A stretch of DNA of 64,000 nt from Eustoma russellianum. Lineage: Eukaryota; Streptophyta; Magnoliopsida; Gentianales; Gentianaceae. The stretch is taken from the NCBI GenBank assembly GCA_036186865.1, contig AP025040.1:38074671-38138670 (forward strand), written 5' to 3'. The translations under genes and the position numbers were made by a program. Under the pieces are notes generated by a model, which saw only the letters and a program-made list of their open reading frames with translations, did no database searches and was not told the origin of the DNA. Position 1 is the stretch's first letter. Each line of letters starts with the position of its first letter. Below are positions 44,375-56,219 of this stretch, one piece after another.

Positions 44375-46240
44375 TTATGTTCTCAGCACATGAATAACCC
44401 CATCAGTATAATAGCAACCACGGGCTGTGGAAGGCAAACGATCTGCAGAAGTGAAAAGTTGAGTGAGAGGGTGTATGCGTGCATATTGGCTCAAATAGTG
44501 CGCAACCATATTTGTCTCTCGAGGTGCATAGGAGATGGTGCTGTTTGTAATAGACAGTAGGTCCTGGAGACGAGCATATTCTTGCAATAGGCGTAGATGA
44601 TTGATGGAGAGTTGAAGCAGCTGGCTACAGTCAGTTTCAATAATCAAGTGTCGGTGGAGAAGCCCAAAGTATAGTAAGCTATAAAGAACAGCATATAACT
44701 CTGCCCGCAATGGGGATAATAGAGGGAGTCTGAAGGAGAGGGCGGCTAGCATGTGACCACTTGAGTTTCGCAAGATGGATCCAGTGGTGGCATACGATTG
44801 TCCAGCCGATGCATCAACGTTCAGCTTTAATTTACCAGATGGAGGAAGCTGCCATTTTAGGGGTATAAGAAGCTTCGGACGAAGTCTTGGAGAAAAGCCA
44901 GCTTGTATGAGGGACGGAACATATTGTGCCAAAGATGTTCCCGAGAGTGACGAAGACCAATCGTAGCATGCTTGACGTGTAAGATGGAAGAGTTTGGTTA
45001 CTGGTACATCACCATCGCCATAAGAGTGATTTGTATAGATCTTCCAGATGGACCAACATAACATAATGGGTCCAGCAACACGAAAATTGCCTTTGAGTGA
45101 TTTGGCTGAAGAAGATAACCACCACTGCATTAGATGCTGACGGACATTCGGTACTTGTAACAGAGGGCCGTCAAGCAACCAAGCTAAGTTCAACCAGGCA
45201 AGCTTTATTACCGAGCAATGGAGAAAGATATGATTGACAGTTGCTGAATCATTCCGACAAAATGGGCAGATAGTTGGACAAATGACAGAAAAGTGCCGAA
45301 GGTTGTCTTCCAATGGTAATGCTGAGTGCAATAATCTCCAGATAAACATGCTGATTATAGTTGGAATATATCGCCACCAAATGAATTTGTGTGACAACAA
45401 ATGGGCGCGATGTGGCCGAACATCATCATATGTTAGACGCAAAAGAAAGTCGCCATATGGGCTAGAACGCCACAGTGGTGTTGGAAAGTCAGTTGTAAGT
45501 TGTATGCATAATGCATGAACGGAACATAATCTTTTCCATCCCGGGGAATCATATATACAGGGAAGATAATCTGAACGCAAGCCATAACGAGAATGCATAT
45601 ACATCGACCAGATGGAAGTTGTGGTGTGGTAGGACCACCATAGTTTGCAGTCGTAAGCCCGTTGAATGTGTAGTAAACTGCGTATTCCCCATCCGCCTTC
45701 TATTTCTGGATAACATAGATTATCAAAAGATGACCAATGATGCTTCGCGCCCCACAAAAAGGCCGAAATCTTCCTGTTTATGGAAGAAATTACGCTTTTA
45801 GGCAACCGGGAAGCTGCAAGAAAGTGCAATGGCATAGATGTCAATACAGTTTTTAATAATAACAGGCGACTACCCGGGGATAGTAGTCGACTGGCCCAAC
45901 CAGTGAGCTTCATATCAAAATGTTGCAGCAGTGAGATGCAATATAAAGCCCTGTTAATCCCACGATATAAATAGGAGCCCAGATATTTAATGGGTAATGT
46001 AGATGGCTGCATGTTCAACACCCGGACAACATTCTGCTGATGTGGCGAGGTTATATAAGAACTCATAACAATCTGGCTTTTCACGTAATTGACTAGCTGA
46101 CCAGAAGCCCGCTGATAATCATGTAAGAAGGACTGAAACTTTTGGAGATTAGATGTTGCAGTATTCAGAAAAATCAATAGATCATCTGCATATGCCAAAT
46201 GAGATACAGGCGGAACTCTACCAAGTGCAAACCCTTGCAA
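44375..46240 (-). CDS. LINE-D ORF2 C-terminal open frame
   Basis: An uninterrupted 621-codon stretch running from just before YADD through the RT thumb, the reverse-transcriptase zinc finger and the RNase H domain to the natural stop. The frame has stayed open although upstream frameshifts separate it from the start, which suggests relatively recent decay. The first Met is internal and not an initiation site. Confidence 0.8.
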   Translation of the reverse strand: MQGFALGRVPPVSHLAYADDLLIFLNTATSNLQKFQSFLHDYQRASGQLVNYVKSQIVMSSYITSPHQQNVVRVLNMQPSTLPIKYLGSYLYRGINRALYCISLLQHFDMKLTGWASRLLSPGSRLLLLKTVLTSMPLHFLAASRLPKSVISSINRKISAFLWGAKHHWSSFDNLCYPEIEGGWGIRSLLHIQRAYDCKLWWSYHTTTSIWSMYMHSRYGLRSDYLPCIYDSPGWKRLCSVHALCIQLTTDFPTPLWRSSPYGDFLLRLTYDDVRPHRAHLLSHKFIWWRYIPTIISMFIWRLLHSALPLEDNLRHFSVICPTICPFCRNDSATVNHIFLHCSVIKLAWLNLAWLLDGPLLQVPNVRQHLMQWWLSSSAKSLKGNFRVAGPIMLCWSIWKIYTNHSYGDGDVPVTKLFHLTRQACYDWSSSLSGTSLAQYVPSLIQAGFSPRLRPKLLIPLKWQLPPSGKLKLNVDASAGQSYATTGSILRNSSGHMLAALSFRLPLLSPLRAELYAVLYSLLYFGLLHRHLIIETDCSQLLQLSINHLRLLQEYARLQDLLSITNSTISYAPRETNMVAHYLSQYARIHPLTQLFTSADRLPSTARGCYYTDGVIHVLRT

Positions 46241-48231
46241 GTGATTAGTTAGTCGAAAACAGTCTGTTTAGGCCACGGCTGAAGCCTTCTGAGCAAATAA
46301 TAAATAGGAGAGGGGAAAGAGGATCCCCTTGTTTGACACCGTGGGTAGGTGAGAAATGACCATAGGGTGCCCCATTGACAGTTATAGAAAGCTTGGAGAG
46401 GTTCATGTTGTTCATGATGATGCGGATGAAACACGATGCAAACCCAAAGCGGACTAAAATTGTTTCTAAATATGACCAGTTAACACGATCAAATGCTTTA
46501 GCCATGTCAAGCTTGATCATGACATTTCCACCGCGTGTTTTTCGATCAAGTAAGTGTATCATCTCGTTGGCCATTAATACATGCTCACTAATATTGTGAC
46601 CTTTTAAGAATCCAATTTGCTCCAAGGATATGATTTTTGGCAGCAGAGTATTCATGCGTGAAGCTATAATTTTTGTAGTAACTTTGCTGATGAAGTTGGA
46701 CAGGCAAATTGGACGAAAATCTGCATATGTTGTGGGGTTTGTCTTCTTCGGGATTAATGTAATCATGGAAGATAGCATTATCTGTGGCGGAGGAATTCCT
46801 AGAAAAAATTCTTGAACAGCTAGAGTGACATCAAGGTGAATGATTTCCCAACATGTTCTGAAGAAATGACCGTTATAACCGTCGGGACCAGCAGCACTGG
46901 TGGACTTAAATTCCATATGGCAGATCGTATTTCATTTTCATCCGGAATAGCCATTAACATTTCATTATCTGACTGCGTAAGGAGCGAAGGAATGTGACAA
47001 AGAAAATCATCAACGCCACTGACATGTTCCTGCGTAAAGAGCGTTTTGAAGAAGGATACCGCTTCGTTACCTAAGGCTGTGTTATCGTGGATAGTTTCTC
47101 CAGCCGAGTTTTTTAAGTCTCGAATCTGCAGGCGTCGATGCTTGTCCTTTACAATAGCATGAAAGTAGGCCGTATTGGCTTCTCCTTCAGATATCCATTT
47201 TACACGTGATTTTTGAGCCCAATAAGAGGTTTGTGCTTTGGTTGCTTGCAAAAGCTGCGCTTGTGCCAGAGAGAGGGCAGTCCTATTTGAGGGGGTAGGA
47301 TCTGCGTCAAATACACTTTCTAAACGCTGATAATTTGTTTCTGCCTGAGCAATATTATTGAAAATATCACCATATACATGTTTATTCCAAGTGCGGAGGT
47401 CCTTTTTGAGTCTGTTTAATTTGGAGTAAAGGCCACGCATACCTCCAAATGTTGGATATTGCTGCCAGTTGTCTTTCACAAAAGCTAAAAAATCTGAGTG
47501 TAAGGCCCAAGCATTTATATAGCGGAATGGTACTGTAGGCCTTGTATGAGATATGGAGCAGTTAAGCAGCAATGGTGCATGATCTGATGTAGCTCGCGAT
47601 AAGTGATGTACCACCATATCAGAAAATAAACTAGAGAACGAAACTATGCATAAATATCTGTCGAGACGCCTCATAATTCTACCTTGGCCAGTCCCACGTG
47701 ACCAAGTATAAGGAGAGCCCCGAAAAGGTATTTCTTGCAAACCACAAACATCAACACAATGTTTAAAATCAGATAATGTTCGAAGCGGAGGAGAGGAGCG
47801 TCCAGAATGTTCCTCGAGGGAGAGAAAGGTGTTGAAATCACCTCCTATTATCCATGGGATTGTGATGCGTTGACTAACTTCCTGAAGAGAGTCCCATAGA
47901 GGCCTTCTGTCGGATATTGTATGTCTTCCATACACCACGGACCATGCAAATGATGTTTGTGTAGGGCGATAAGTAAATGAGAGCAAAGTTGTTTGAAGAC
48001 CATGATGAGCATCAAGTAATTGCAACAAGGACGAATTCCAAAAGATCCAAATATTACCTTGACATGTTTCAATCGCCTGAGAGAAACCCAGTTTCAAACG
48101 ATAATGAACAAGTTTGGACGGACGCTATTTTGGTTCAATGATGATCAACATGTCCAACTTCAACTGATGCAACAAAACCAACAAACGAGTTAAAGAGGTT
48201 CAAAGACCTCCTACATTCCATGTAAGCGCAT
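44375..48231 (-). pseudogene. LINE-D ORF2: endonuclease, RT, zinc finger, RNase H
   Basis: ATG at 48231-48229 directly follows the ORF1 stop (TGAATG). The start region has two stop codons (TGA near 48200, TAG near 48127). The endonuclease continues open to about 46900 (IIGGDFNTF, RRLDRYL, SDHAPLL, KWISEGEANTAYFH). A frameshift near 46900 leads to 46916-46245 (GPDGYNGHFFRTCW, DFRPICLSNF, motif A KLDMAKAFDRV, GVKQGDPLSPL). A second, near 46240, leads to an open 621-codon frame with YADD (46192-46181), zinc finger (CPFCRNDSATVNHIFLHC) and RNase H (KLNVDASAG, ETDCSQ, PRETNMVAHYLS). All catalytic motifs are present. Confidence 0.88.
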
Positions 48232-49682
48232 TCACGAGGAGGTTTCTGGAGGAGTGGAGCTCATACGTGAAGCACTATGTGTTACAACAGTGGAGGGTGG
48301 TCTCGGAGATAACTCATTCTTAAGTCGCCTTTGCTGTCTCGGGGCTACTGGAATAAATCCCTCATTGTCTGGAACTTGCCCAGCGAAATAAGATTGTAAA
48401 ATTTCGTCATCACTTGAGAGTGGCGGTCTGGATGATAGGCGATTGGTAATAGATTCAGCAGCCGCCATCATCACTTGCTGAAATTGAGACCTGGAGTCTG
48501 CATCTAAATGTACTACAGGATTTGTCACGAGATCTTCATCAAAGTCTGATACTTGACAAATATCTGGGTCATCCGTTTGATCTTGTTCTTGATCTGCCAA
48601 AGTGCATGACGTAGCATGCAAATTAGGGTTCACGTCCATGCTGGCCGATGGAGGAAGTGCCCTCTCTTCTATGCTCTGTAATGGTGCAGTAGTATTCTGT
48701 TGAGACGATTGAATAGGCAACTGCACCTGATCTTGAGGATTATTATTCAAAAAGGTGGCGGCTTCTTCTACGTCCACCGGGGGAATTAATTCTGTAACTG
48801 GGGTTGAAGCCATTGACTTTTCTTGAGCCGTTGCATGTGGAGTGCTTGAAACTTTACTGGGTTGAGCCAAGGTTTGATCTTTTTGGACTTTCTTTGGAGT
48901 CCAGCGCACTGTAGCTTTTGGAGGTTTTTCTGGCTGTTCTTGAGAAGTGCTACCGCATGCAGAGGTCGAATGACCTAATCGGCGGCATTCTTGACAAAAC
49001 GAGGGAAGATCTTCGTAAATGATTTGCTGTTGGATAATTTTGTTCTTTCCCTGCAAAAATAGTTTCTTCGGGAGTTCCATTGATATATCCGCTTCCACAC
49101 AAACACGCGCAACAGAGGGGCGGAGGCCATCTGTGGTGGCAACATCGAGTTTTATGGGCTGTCCAACGATGCGGGCAATTTCAAAAAGCGCTTCCTTTTG
49201 ATGGTAGTGAATCGGTAAACTGGGAAAAGCAACCCAGATGGGGACAATTGGAGCGTCTGATGCAGGATCAAAATCGGTAGTCCACTTTGTGACTCGCATT
49301 GTGCATCCTGCAATTGTCCACGAACGTCGATAGAAACATCGGAGATAATCTGGCTCATGAAGAAAACGTAGCAATATGTGGGATTGATCCAAAAGGGTGA
49401 TCTTTACGTCTGATTTAAATCCTATACGATCAAAAACATCGCGAATAATCTTCAAAGCTGGCCGGCCATACCAAAATGTCCCAACAAGCGTTAATCGGTA
49501 TGGAGCGGCTAAAGCATCAATTTACTCATCAGTAAAAGCAATCAAAGGATGGCCTTTGTGTTTTGCTATAGCCTTTGGGGTGATTTGGGCGCAAGAGGAA
49601 GAAGGTGCAGAAACAACTGCGGCAAAGGTGCGAACGGCGGCGGTGGCGCTGGGATCCGAAGGTCCAGGAGACGAAGATGCCA
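48232..49682 (-). pseudogene. LINE-D ORF1 (DUF4283-like domain and CCHC knuckle)
   Basis: ATG at 49682-49680. One frame to TGA 48234-48232, with a single nonsense codon TAA at 49524-49522 (in TDE*ID; relatives have Glu/Asp-rich sequence). The N-terminal FAAVV motif, KHKGHPLIAF, GTFWYGRP, FDPASDAPIVPIWVAFP and KLDVAT define the DUF4283-like domain. The knuckle CQECRRLGHSTSAC is at 48996-48955, followed by RWTPKK and a long acidic, Gln-rich tail. Length, about 483 codons, is normal for the family. Confidence 0.88.
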
Positions 49683-49695
49683 TTATATATCAAAT

Positions 49696-49764
49696 ATTGT
49701 TATATATATCTATAAATATATATATATATATAGACACACACACACACACATATATATATATATT
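49696..49764. repeat. (TA)n(CA)n(TA)n microsatellite between LINE-D and LINE-E
   Basis: A compound repeat of TA-rich, then CA (about 49733-49750), then TA units. Confidence 0.93.
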
Positions 49765-49911
49765 AAATAAAAGGCGAAATTTTATTAAAGATGTAAAACC
49801 TAACTTATGGTTGAGGCAACCATTGTACAAAATGTATATGAAACGAAAACAGAAAGTGTAAAGACGTGATAATATGTATTCTCCAATCATATATGATATG
49901 CCGCATTAAAA

Positions 49912-49956
49912 CCTTGCCAAGTAAAACCACCCTTGTGGATAAAACCTTGGCGAAGG
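49912..49956 (-). other. 3' UTR hairpin, LINE-E copy
   Basis: Identical in both arms and loop to the LINE-D hairpin. ATCATATATGAT follows at 49887-49898. Confidence 0.8.
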
Positions 49957-50432
49957 AAAAAGCGTACATATTTATATCATTGGAGTGCAAGCATATAATT
50001 ATAGTCACGGCGTAACACGATGGTAAGTATTCTTCTGTCGGTGGGGTGATGATGAAACTAAGGAGCAGGCAGCGGTGAGCTAAATATCCGATGTGAGATG
50101 AATGTTTCTGTCGACGCCAGCGTTGGTGTGGAAGGATCCAGCCTAATTTCTCGAACCAAATCATTGATATTGATGTTCCTCGGCACAAAGCAACAACAAA
50201 TGAGTAAGTAGCCAGTAAGAGATCGAAGAAATGATGAATGAATGTGCACCTATTCCAGCAACATACAAAGGTTGCCCGAAGTCCAAGGACTGCGGGCAAC
50301 AGATCATTGTGAACGCCTTTAATGAAAAGTAGAATATGCAATATATGATATGAAGTATGAGTTTGGATGCGTACCAGCGTTGCCTGCATGATAAAGATGC
50401 AGGCAACTAAAATAACGTTCAAGCCATGCATT

Positions 50433-51795
50433 TTATGTTCTGAGAACATGTATAACGCCATCAGTATGATAGAAACGACGGGCTGTGGGTGTCAATTGCT
50501 CTGCAGTCGTGAAAATTCGTGTAAGAGGGTTCATACGGGCATGCTGACTTAAATAGTGGGCAACCATATTAATCTCTCGAGGAATGTAAGAAATTGAGCT
50601 GTTTGTTAGAGTTAAGAAGTCTTGGAGACGAGCATATTCTGGTAAGATGCGAAGCTGACTGCTGGATGGTTGAATCAACTGTTTGCAATCAGTTTCAATT
50701 ATCAAATGATGGTGGAGAAGGTCGAAGAACAATAAACTATAAAGAATGGCTTGCAATTCCGCCCGCAACAGTGACAAGAGAGGGAGTCGGAAGGAGAGAG
50801 CGGCCAACATATTTCCTTGTGAATCCCGCAAGATTGATCCAGCTGTAGCATGTGAGTGTCCAGCCGATGCATCTACATTGAGCTTTAATTTCCTTGATGG
50901 AGGAAGTTCCTATTTTAGGGGCATAATGAGTTTTGGACGCAGTCTTGGAGAAAAACCAGCTTCAATGAGGGATGGAACATATTGCGCCAAAGATGTGCCA
51001 GAAAGTGATGTAGCCCAATCAAAGCAAGACTAACGTGCAAGATGGAATATTTTTGTTACTGATAGATCTCCCTCTCCATATGAGTGATTGGTATAAACCC
51101 TCAAAACAGTCCAACATAACATAATGGGACCAATAACACGAAAGTTGCCCTTGAGTGAGTTAGCAGAAGAAGATAACCACCACTGCAGTAAGTATTGGCG
51201 AAGATTCGTCACCTGGGGCAATGGACCGTCTAGCAAGCAAGATATGTTCAACCAAGCAGGTTTTACTTCTGAGCAAAGGAGAAATACATGAGTGATAGTT
51301 TTTGAGTCCTTCCTACACATAGGGCAGATTGTTGGACAAATGACAGAAAAAAGCCGCAAGTTATCTTCTATTGGTAAAGCCGAGTGTAACAACCTCCATA
51401 TAAACATACTGATGGTCTTTGGGACGCCCCGCCACCAAATGAATTTATGTGACAACAAATGAGCATGGTGTGGCCGAACATCGTCATATGCTAAACATAA
51501 AAGAAAATTACCAGATGGACAAGAAAGCCATAATGGGCTTGGAAAATCAGATGATAGCTGCAGGCATAATGAGTGAACGGAACATATTCTTTTCTATCCC
51601 GGAGAATCATATATTCGGGATAAATAATCTGATCGTAAGCCGTAGCGGGAACGCATGTACCTTGATCATAAGGATGTTTTAGTATGATAAGACCACCAAA
51701 GTTTGCAGTCATAAGCCCGTTGAATGTGTAGTAAATTGCGCACTCCCCATCCTCCTTCTATTTCTGGATAACATAAATCGTCAAAAGAAGTCCAA
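50433..51795 (-). pseudogene. LINE-E ORF2 remnant: RT end, zinc finger, RNase H
   Basis: Pieces: RT thumb (YPEIEGG..., AYDC..LW) near 51700-51795, interrupted by stops; 51458-51030 with the zinc finger (CPMCRKDSKTITHVFLLC); a further part near 50830-51030 with KLKLNVDAS; and 50831-50433 with the rest of RNase H (ETDCKQ, PREINMVAHYLSQHA). Several single-base changes to stop codons, few frameshifts. Confidence 0.82.
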
Positions 51796-51797
51796 TG

Positions 51798-51800
<3 letters not shown>

Positions 51801-51847
<47 letters not shown>
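51801..51847. repeat. (TA)n microsatellite between LINE-E and LINE-F
   Basis: CATACA followed by about 20 TA units, at the truncated 5' end of LINE-E and the tail of LINE-F. Confidence 0.94.
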
Positions 51848-51849
<2 letters not shown>

Positions 51850-51986
51850 CAAAGTATTTCATTTTATTCAATATCTCACTTGTGGTGGAGAAAAAACCAT
51901 ATTACAAAAGTCAGTATACGAAAAAACATAATACAAAGCACTAATGATGACGCTTCTCCAATCGAATATGATATGCCGCATTAAAA

Positions 51987-52031
51987 CCTTGTCAAGTAAA
52001 ACCACCCTTGTGGATAAAACCTTGACGAAGG
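51987..52031 (-). other. 3' UTR hairpin, LINE-F copy (compensatory change)
   Basis: In element sense CCTTCGTCAAG ... CCACAAGGGTGG ... CTTGACAAGG. Against D, E and G the C-G pair in GCC/GGC is U-A (GTC/GAC): both arms changed and pairing is kept. The following palindrome is altered (ATCATATTCGAT). Confidence 0.82.
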
Positions 52032-52585
52032 AAAAAGCGTACATATTTATCCGACTGGGAATAGCGCGTAGCGTACATGTGAATGAATACATGAATGGAA
52101 ATATGTGATATGATCTTTAAGATGACGTTGCTGAGGAGGCGTGATCATGGCCGCACTTGACAACGTTGATTATAGAGAAGAACTCGCTGGCTGTATGTGA
52201 TTGCGTAATGACGTGTACCTCAGGGAACAGGGAAAAGAGCCGTTAGGAGTAACAAGATGTTTGTAACCAACAACAGATCAAATGAAAGGCAAAACATATC
52301 GAAGTCGTCTTGGCATGAAAACCAAGACGACAAGATGGAGGAAAAGACAAGGCTTGGTTGTGCTCTCAGTCGCCAGACTATGTGCAGCAAGCTCCGTGTA
52401 GTCCGCATGTACATGTGCCACCATGAAAAAGCAGATACAACACCAAAAGTGAGACAAAATCTTGTATAAGAAAAATCAACAGAAGGAGCAGCACGCCTAA
52501 TGATCATATAGACGAAGAATAAACACACCAATGTTGCTTGCGTTCGAAAACACAGACAAGTACAAAAAGAGTGAGCTGACATGGA

Positions 52586-55500
52586 TCACAGGCGAATTGT
52601 TGGCAAATGAGGGTCCACATATAATGCACCTCGCACCTCACACGGCAACGCATGGATCGAATTGTAATGAAGCATGCCAGGAGAGCGGTATCCATATCTT
52701 GCAAGTCTGTGTGATGCCAAATTTGCTTCTCTTGGACAATATTGAAGTGTGGAATTATTGAGTGTGAGAAATTGTGATGCTCGTGCAATGTCCGATGACA
52801 GCATTCCTGTGATTTCACCATGATCAGCGAGCAAAGTGAGTACGTATTGACAATCTGTTTCAACTACAAGGCTGTCATGGTGTTGCGCGTAGTACATTAG
52901 CGCAATTGTCAAAGCTTGAGTCTCAGCCCTTAGGGGGCTCAAAAGAGGCAGTGGAAAGCTGATGGCCGAATGAAACAAACCCTGGCATGTGCGAAGAATT
53001 GCCGCTCCTGCTGACATGTGTTGTCCTACTGCCGCGTCAACATTTAGTTTTAGCTTGCCAGATGGTGGGAATCTCCAACGAACAATAGTGGCGCGTTTCA
53101 TGCGCAGTGGTGGGGAAAAGTGCTGAGCCACTAGATGTGGTATGTTTCGGGCAAATTTCTTCCCATTGATTGAAGCACACCACGTGTAAATCGAACCTTT
53201 TAGCTTCATGTATAGACGGTCATACTCAAATGATTCCTCTCCAAACCTGCATGAAGCGTACATCTTCCATATTTCCCATACCGCAAGGGAAGGAACAATT
53301 GCTTTGAGCTGGCCTCCCATTGTTTTGGTTGATGACATATGCCACCACCTAAGTAAATGTCTTCTGATTGTATGTGAAAAAGGCATTGGGCCATTAAACG
53401 TGAGAGACATGTCTACCCAAAGAGGCCGAATAAGTGTGCAATGTAAGAACACATGATCTTGGATGTCATGAGATTGCCGACAAAATACACATTGAGAAGG
53501 ATAAACCGTGTTTCATCCACGGAAATTGTCTACCATTGGAAGTGATTGATTCCAAAGACGCCAAAGGAAGATTCTTTGTCCTGGGTCCTCCTTGTGGAAA
53601 TTATCCGAAATCAAAGCATATGCAGACCGAATAGAAAATTGACCATTCTCCTCTGGTGTCCAGTGCAACATTCCATTGATTATGGTAGTATGCCCCTCCA
53701 TGAACTCATTTGTGCGCACTATTCGCTTCCATGTGGATGAATCATAGATATGTGAATAGATTGAAGAACGATGACCATACCTGGATCGACAATATTCTGC
53801 CAAAAGGTTATTTGTGTTAAAGTACTTCCACCATATTTGACAATCGTATGCTTGCTGGACATGCAAAAGAGAGCGTATGCCTAAACCACCAGCTTCAAGT
53901 GATCGACAGACAGATGGCCAGGATTGCCAGTGATGACGACCTTTCCATAGAAAGGATGCCATTCGCCTATTGAGGATATTTATGATGCCCTTTGGCAATC
54001 TAGAACTGGCTATTAGATGAGTTGGCAACGTATTAAGGACATGTTTGATAAGTGTTAGCCTGCCTGCCATGGACAAGAAATCTGTCGACCAAAACGATAA
54101 CTTAGCGTCGAAATGAGCTAGAAGATTGGAACAATACCTGGCTTTATTAATCCCCTTGTACAAGTATGACCCCAGATATTTTATAGGTAGAGAAGTAGAC
54201 CTCATCCCTAATGCAGTCGTTGCATGAGTCACCGAAGCCCCTTGTCCCACAACAAATTGACTTTTGTTGTAGTTTACCAATTGACCCGAGGCTGGCTGAT
54301 AGATATCTAAAAATTTCCTAAACTTTGATAAGTTGCGTGATGTACCATTAAGAAAGATTAATAAGTCGTCTGCGAATCCCAAATGAGAAATACAAGGTGT
54401 GCGGCCTGCCCTGAATCCCTTAAGATCACCCGTCCGTATATGATGATTTAATCCTCGCGTGAATCCTTCAGATGACAAAATAAATAGTAAAGGAGATAGC
54501 GGATCCCCCTGTTTAACCCCTCTACCAATGGGAAAAGGTTCTGTCAGAGTGCCATTGAGCAAAATCGAACATGTCGTGCTGCTCAAGTTATTGATAATAA
54601 TGCGAACCAAACGAGCGTCCATACCCATGCATTGCAACAGCTGCTGAAGATACTTCCAACTCACCCTATCAAAAGCTTTCGCCATGTCTAATTTGATAAG
54701 AACATGTCCTCCACGTGTTTGCTTGTCTAAGACATGAACCATTTCCTGTGCCAATAAGACTTGTTCCGTGATGTTGCGGCCTTTCATAAATCCCGCCTGT
54801 TCTGGGGATATTAGTCTGGGCAAGATACGTCCCAGTCTGGTAGCGATCAGCCGTGTGATGGCCTTAGAAAGAAAATTTGTTAGACATATCGGCCTATAAT
54901 CCGCAAAGGATTGTGGGTTGCTAACCTTGGGTATCAAAACAATGGATGCTGCTGCCACTGCCTTAGGCATTCGGATACCCAAGAAGAATTCTTGAACTGC
55001 TTTGTGAACATCATTCTGTATGTGGGGCCAAAATCGTCTATAAAAAGAGCCAGGGTAACCATCCGGACCTACTGCACTTGTTGGACTGAGATCCCACACT
55101 GATTCTTTAACCTCTAACAGCAAGGGAATGGCCTTCAACATACTGTTATCATCTGCCGTTATCAACGATGGAATGTGTTGAAGAATTAGCTCACACTCTG
55201 AAATGGGCTCCTCAGCAAAGAGATGGGAAAAATAATTAATAGCCTCAGCTTGGATGTCACTTTGCTGGTCAAGTACAGTGCCGTCTTGCTTAGTTATTCT
55301 GCGGACCATCTGGTGGCTGCGTTTATGCTTAACTGTCTGGTGAAAGAAAGACGTGTTAGCATCACCATCCTTCAACCACTTAATGTTGGCCTTCTGTTTC
55401 CAATAAAGAAATGCTTGTTTTTGAGCAAGGCGTAGCTCAGCAATGCGCTTATGATATAGGGCTCGCGTAGAGTCCGTGGGATTAGCATCATAAGCTCGTT

Positions 55501-56216
55501 CTGCGATTTTAACTTCCGCTTCTGCTTGTGACACTGCGTCAAAGATGTTGCCAAATGTGTCTTTGTTCCATTGACGTAAATCTTTACTCAAGAGAGATAA
55601 CTTTCGATTTAAGCCCCATATGCCGCCTACAGTTGGGTATGATTGCCATCTATGTATCACAAATGAGTCAAAGTCGGCGTGGGTTGCCCATACATCGAGA
55701 TATCGAAACAGAGATGGTGTTCGTGGGACATCCAAGTCGCATATTAGAAGCAAAGGAGAGTGATCCGAGGTGGCTCTTGAGAGATGTTGAACTTGCATAT
55801 ATGGAAAAATATCAACAATAGAATCCGAACTCATCAAACGATCTAAACGTCGCCACACACGGCCTAAACCTCTTCCATCTGACCATGTGAAGCATGATCC
55901 TTGAAACTGTATTTCATGTAACTGACAATGCAGAATAAAATCATTGAAGTCCTGCAACGTACGTAATGACGGTTGTGATCTGCCCCGATGTTCTTCCAGT
56001 GTTCGAAACGTGTTAAAGTCTCCTCCGATAAGCCATGGGATATCAAGTGACGTATAAAACTGTCGTAATTCATCCCACAGTATACGATGCTGAAGAATTG
56101 AATGCCGTCCATATACCCCTGTAAACCAGAAACATTGCCCAGTGACACGCCACTGGAACTTTATGGAGTGATGTTGACTTCCATATGCTTCATCTTCTCG
56201 TGAGAAATGAATACTT
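52586..56216 (-). pseudogene. LINE-F ORF2 (truncated endonuclease, RT, zinc finger, RNase H)
   Basis: One frame from the truncation point to a stop at 52588-52586. The only break is a TGA at 53515-53513, between the RT and the zinc finger. Domains in order: endonuclease C-terminal half (LIGGDFNTF, RRLDRLMSS, SDHSPLLL); spacer (KWLKDGDANTSFFH); RT (GPDGYPGSFYRRFW, DYRPICLTNF, motif A KLDMAKAFDRV with Asp codon 54688-54686, GVKQGDPLSPL, FADD 54376-54365); zinc finger (CVFCRQSHDIQDHVFLHC); RNase H (KLNVDAAVG with Asp codon 53038-53036, ETDCQY, PREANLASHRLA). All catalytic residues are present. The missing endonuclease N-terminus means the copy was defective from insertion. Confidence 0.9.
53516..56216 (-). 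CDS. LINE-F ORF2 main open frame (endonuclease end and RT)
   Basis: About 900 codons without interruption, the longest open frame in the window. The part upstream of 56216 is translated microsatellite and is not part of the protein. It ends at the nonsense codon before the zinc finger. Confidence 0.85.
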
Positions 56217-56217
56217 C

Positions 56218-56219
<2 letters not shown>

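Larger units (their letters stand above)
43741..49690 (-). mobile_element. LINE-D: nearly full-length LINE
   Basis: About 5.95 kb. The 3' end CTGCCATAAGTGAGGC...AATAAAATTTTCTC is at 43741-43775. The 5' end is at about 49683-49695, right at the ORF1 ATG, so the 5' UTR found in LINE-C is missing. Both ends abut TA-rich microsatellites. ORF1 has one nonsense codon and ORF2 two frameshifts. LINE-E is its closest relative here. Confidence 0.9.
49765..51800 (-). mobile_element. LINE-E: strongly 5'-truncated LINE
   Basis: About 2.0 kb: end of RT, zinc finger, RNase H and 3' UTR. The 5' break at about 51795 lies in the RT thumb region and meets a (TA)n run. The 3' tail meets a (TA)n run too. The sequence is closest to LINE-D (roughly three quarters of residues equal in RNase H). 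Confidence 0.9.
51848..56219 (-). mobile_element. LINE-F: 5'-truncated, best-preserved LINE
   Basis: About 4.37 kb, from inside the endonuclease to the 3' end (CCACCACAAGTGAGATATTG near 51890, then an A-rich tail). Its 5' break meets a (TA)n run at 56220-56262. ORF2 is in a single frame over its whole remaining length with one nonsense codon, so this is probably the youngest LINE in the window. It carries the compensated version of the 3' hairpin. Confidence 0.92.

Noticed and set aside
49683..49770. Target-site duplications for LINEs C, D and E
   Set aside because: Flanks are all TA/CA repeats, so any short match is meaningless.
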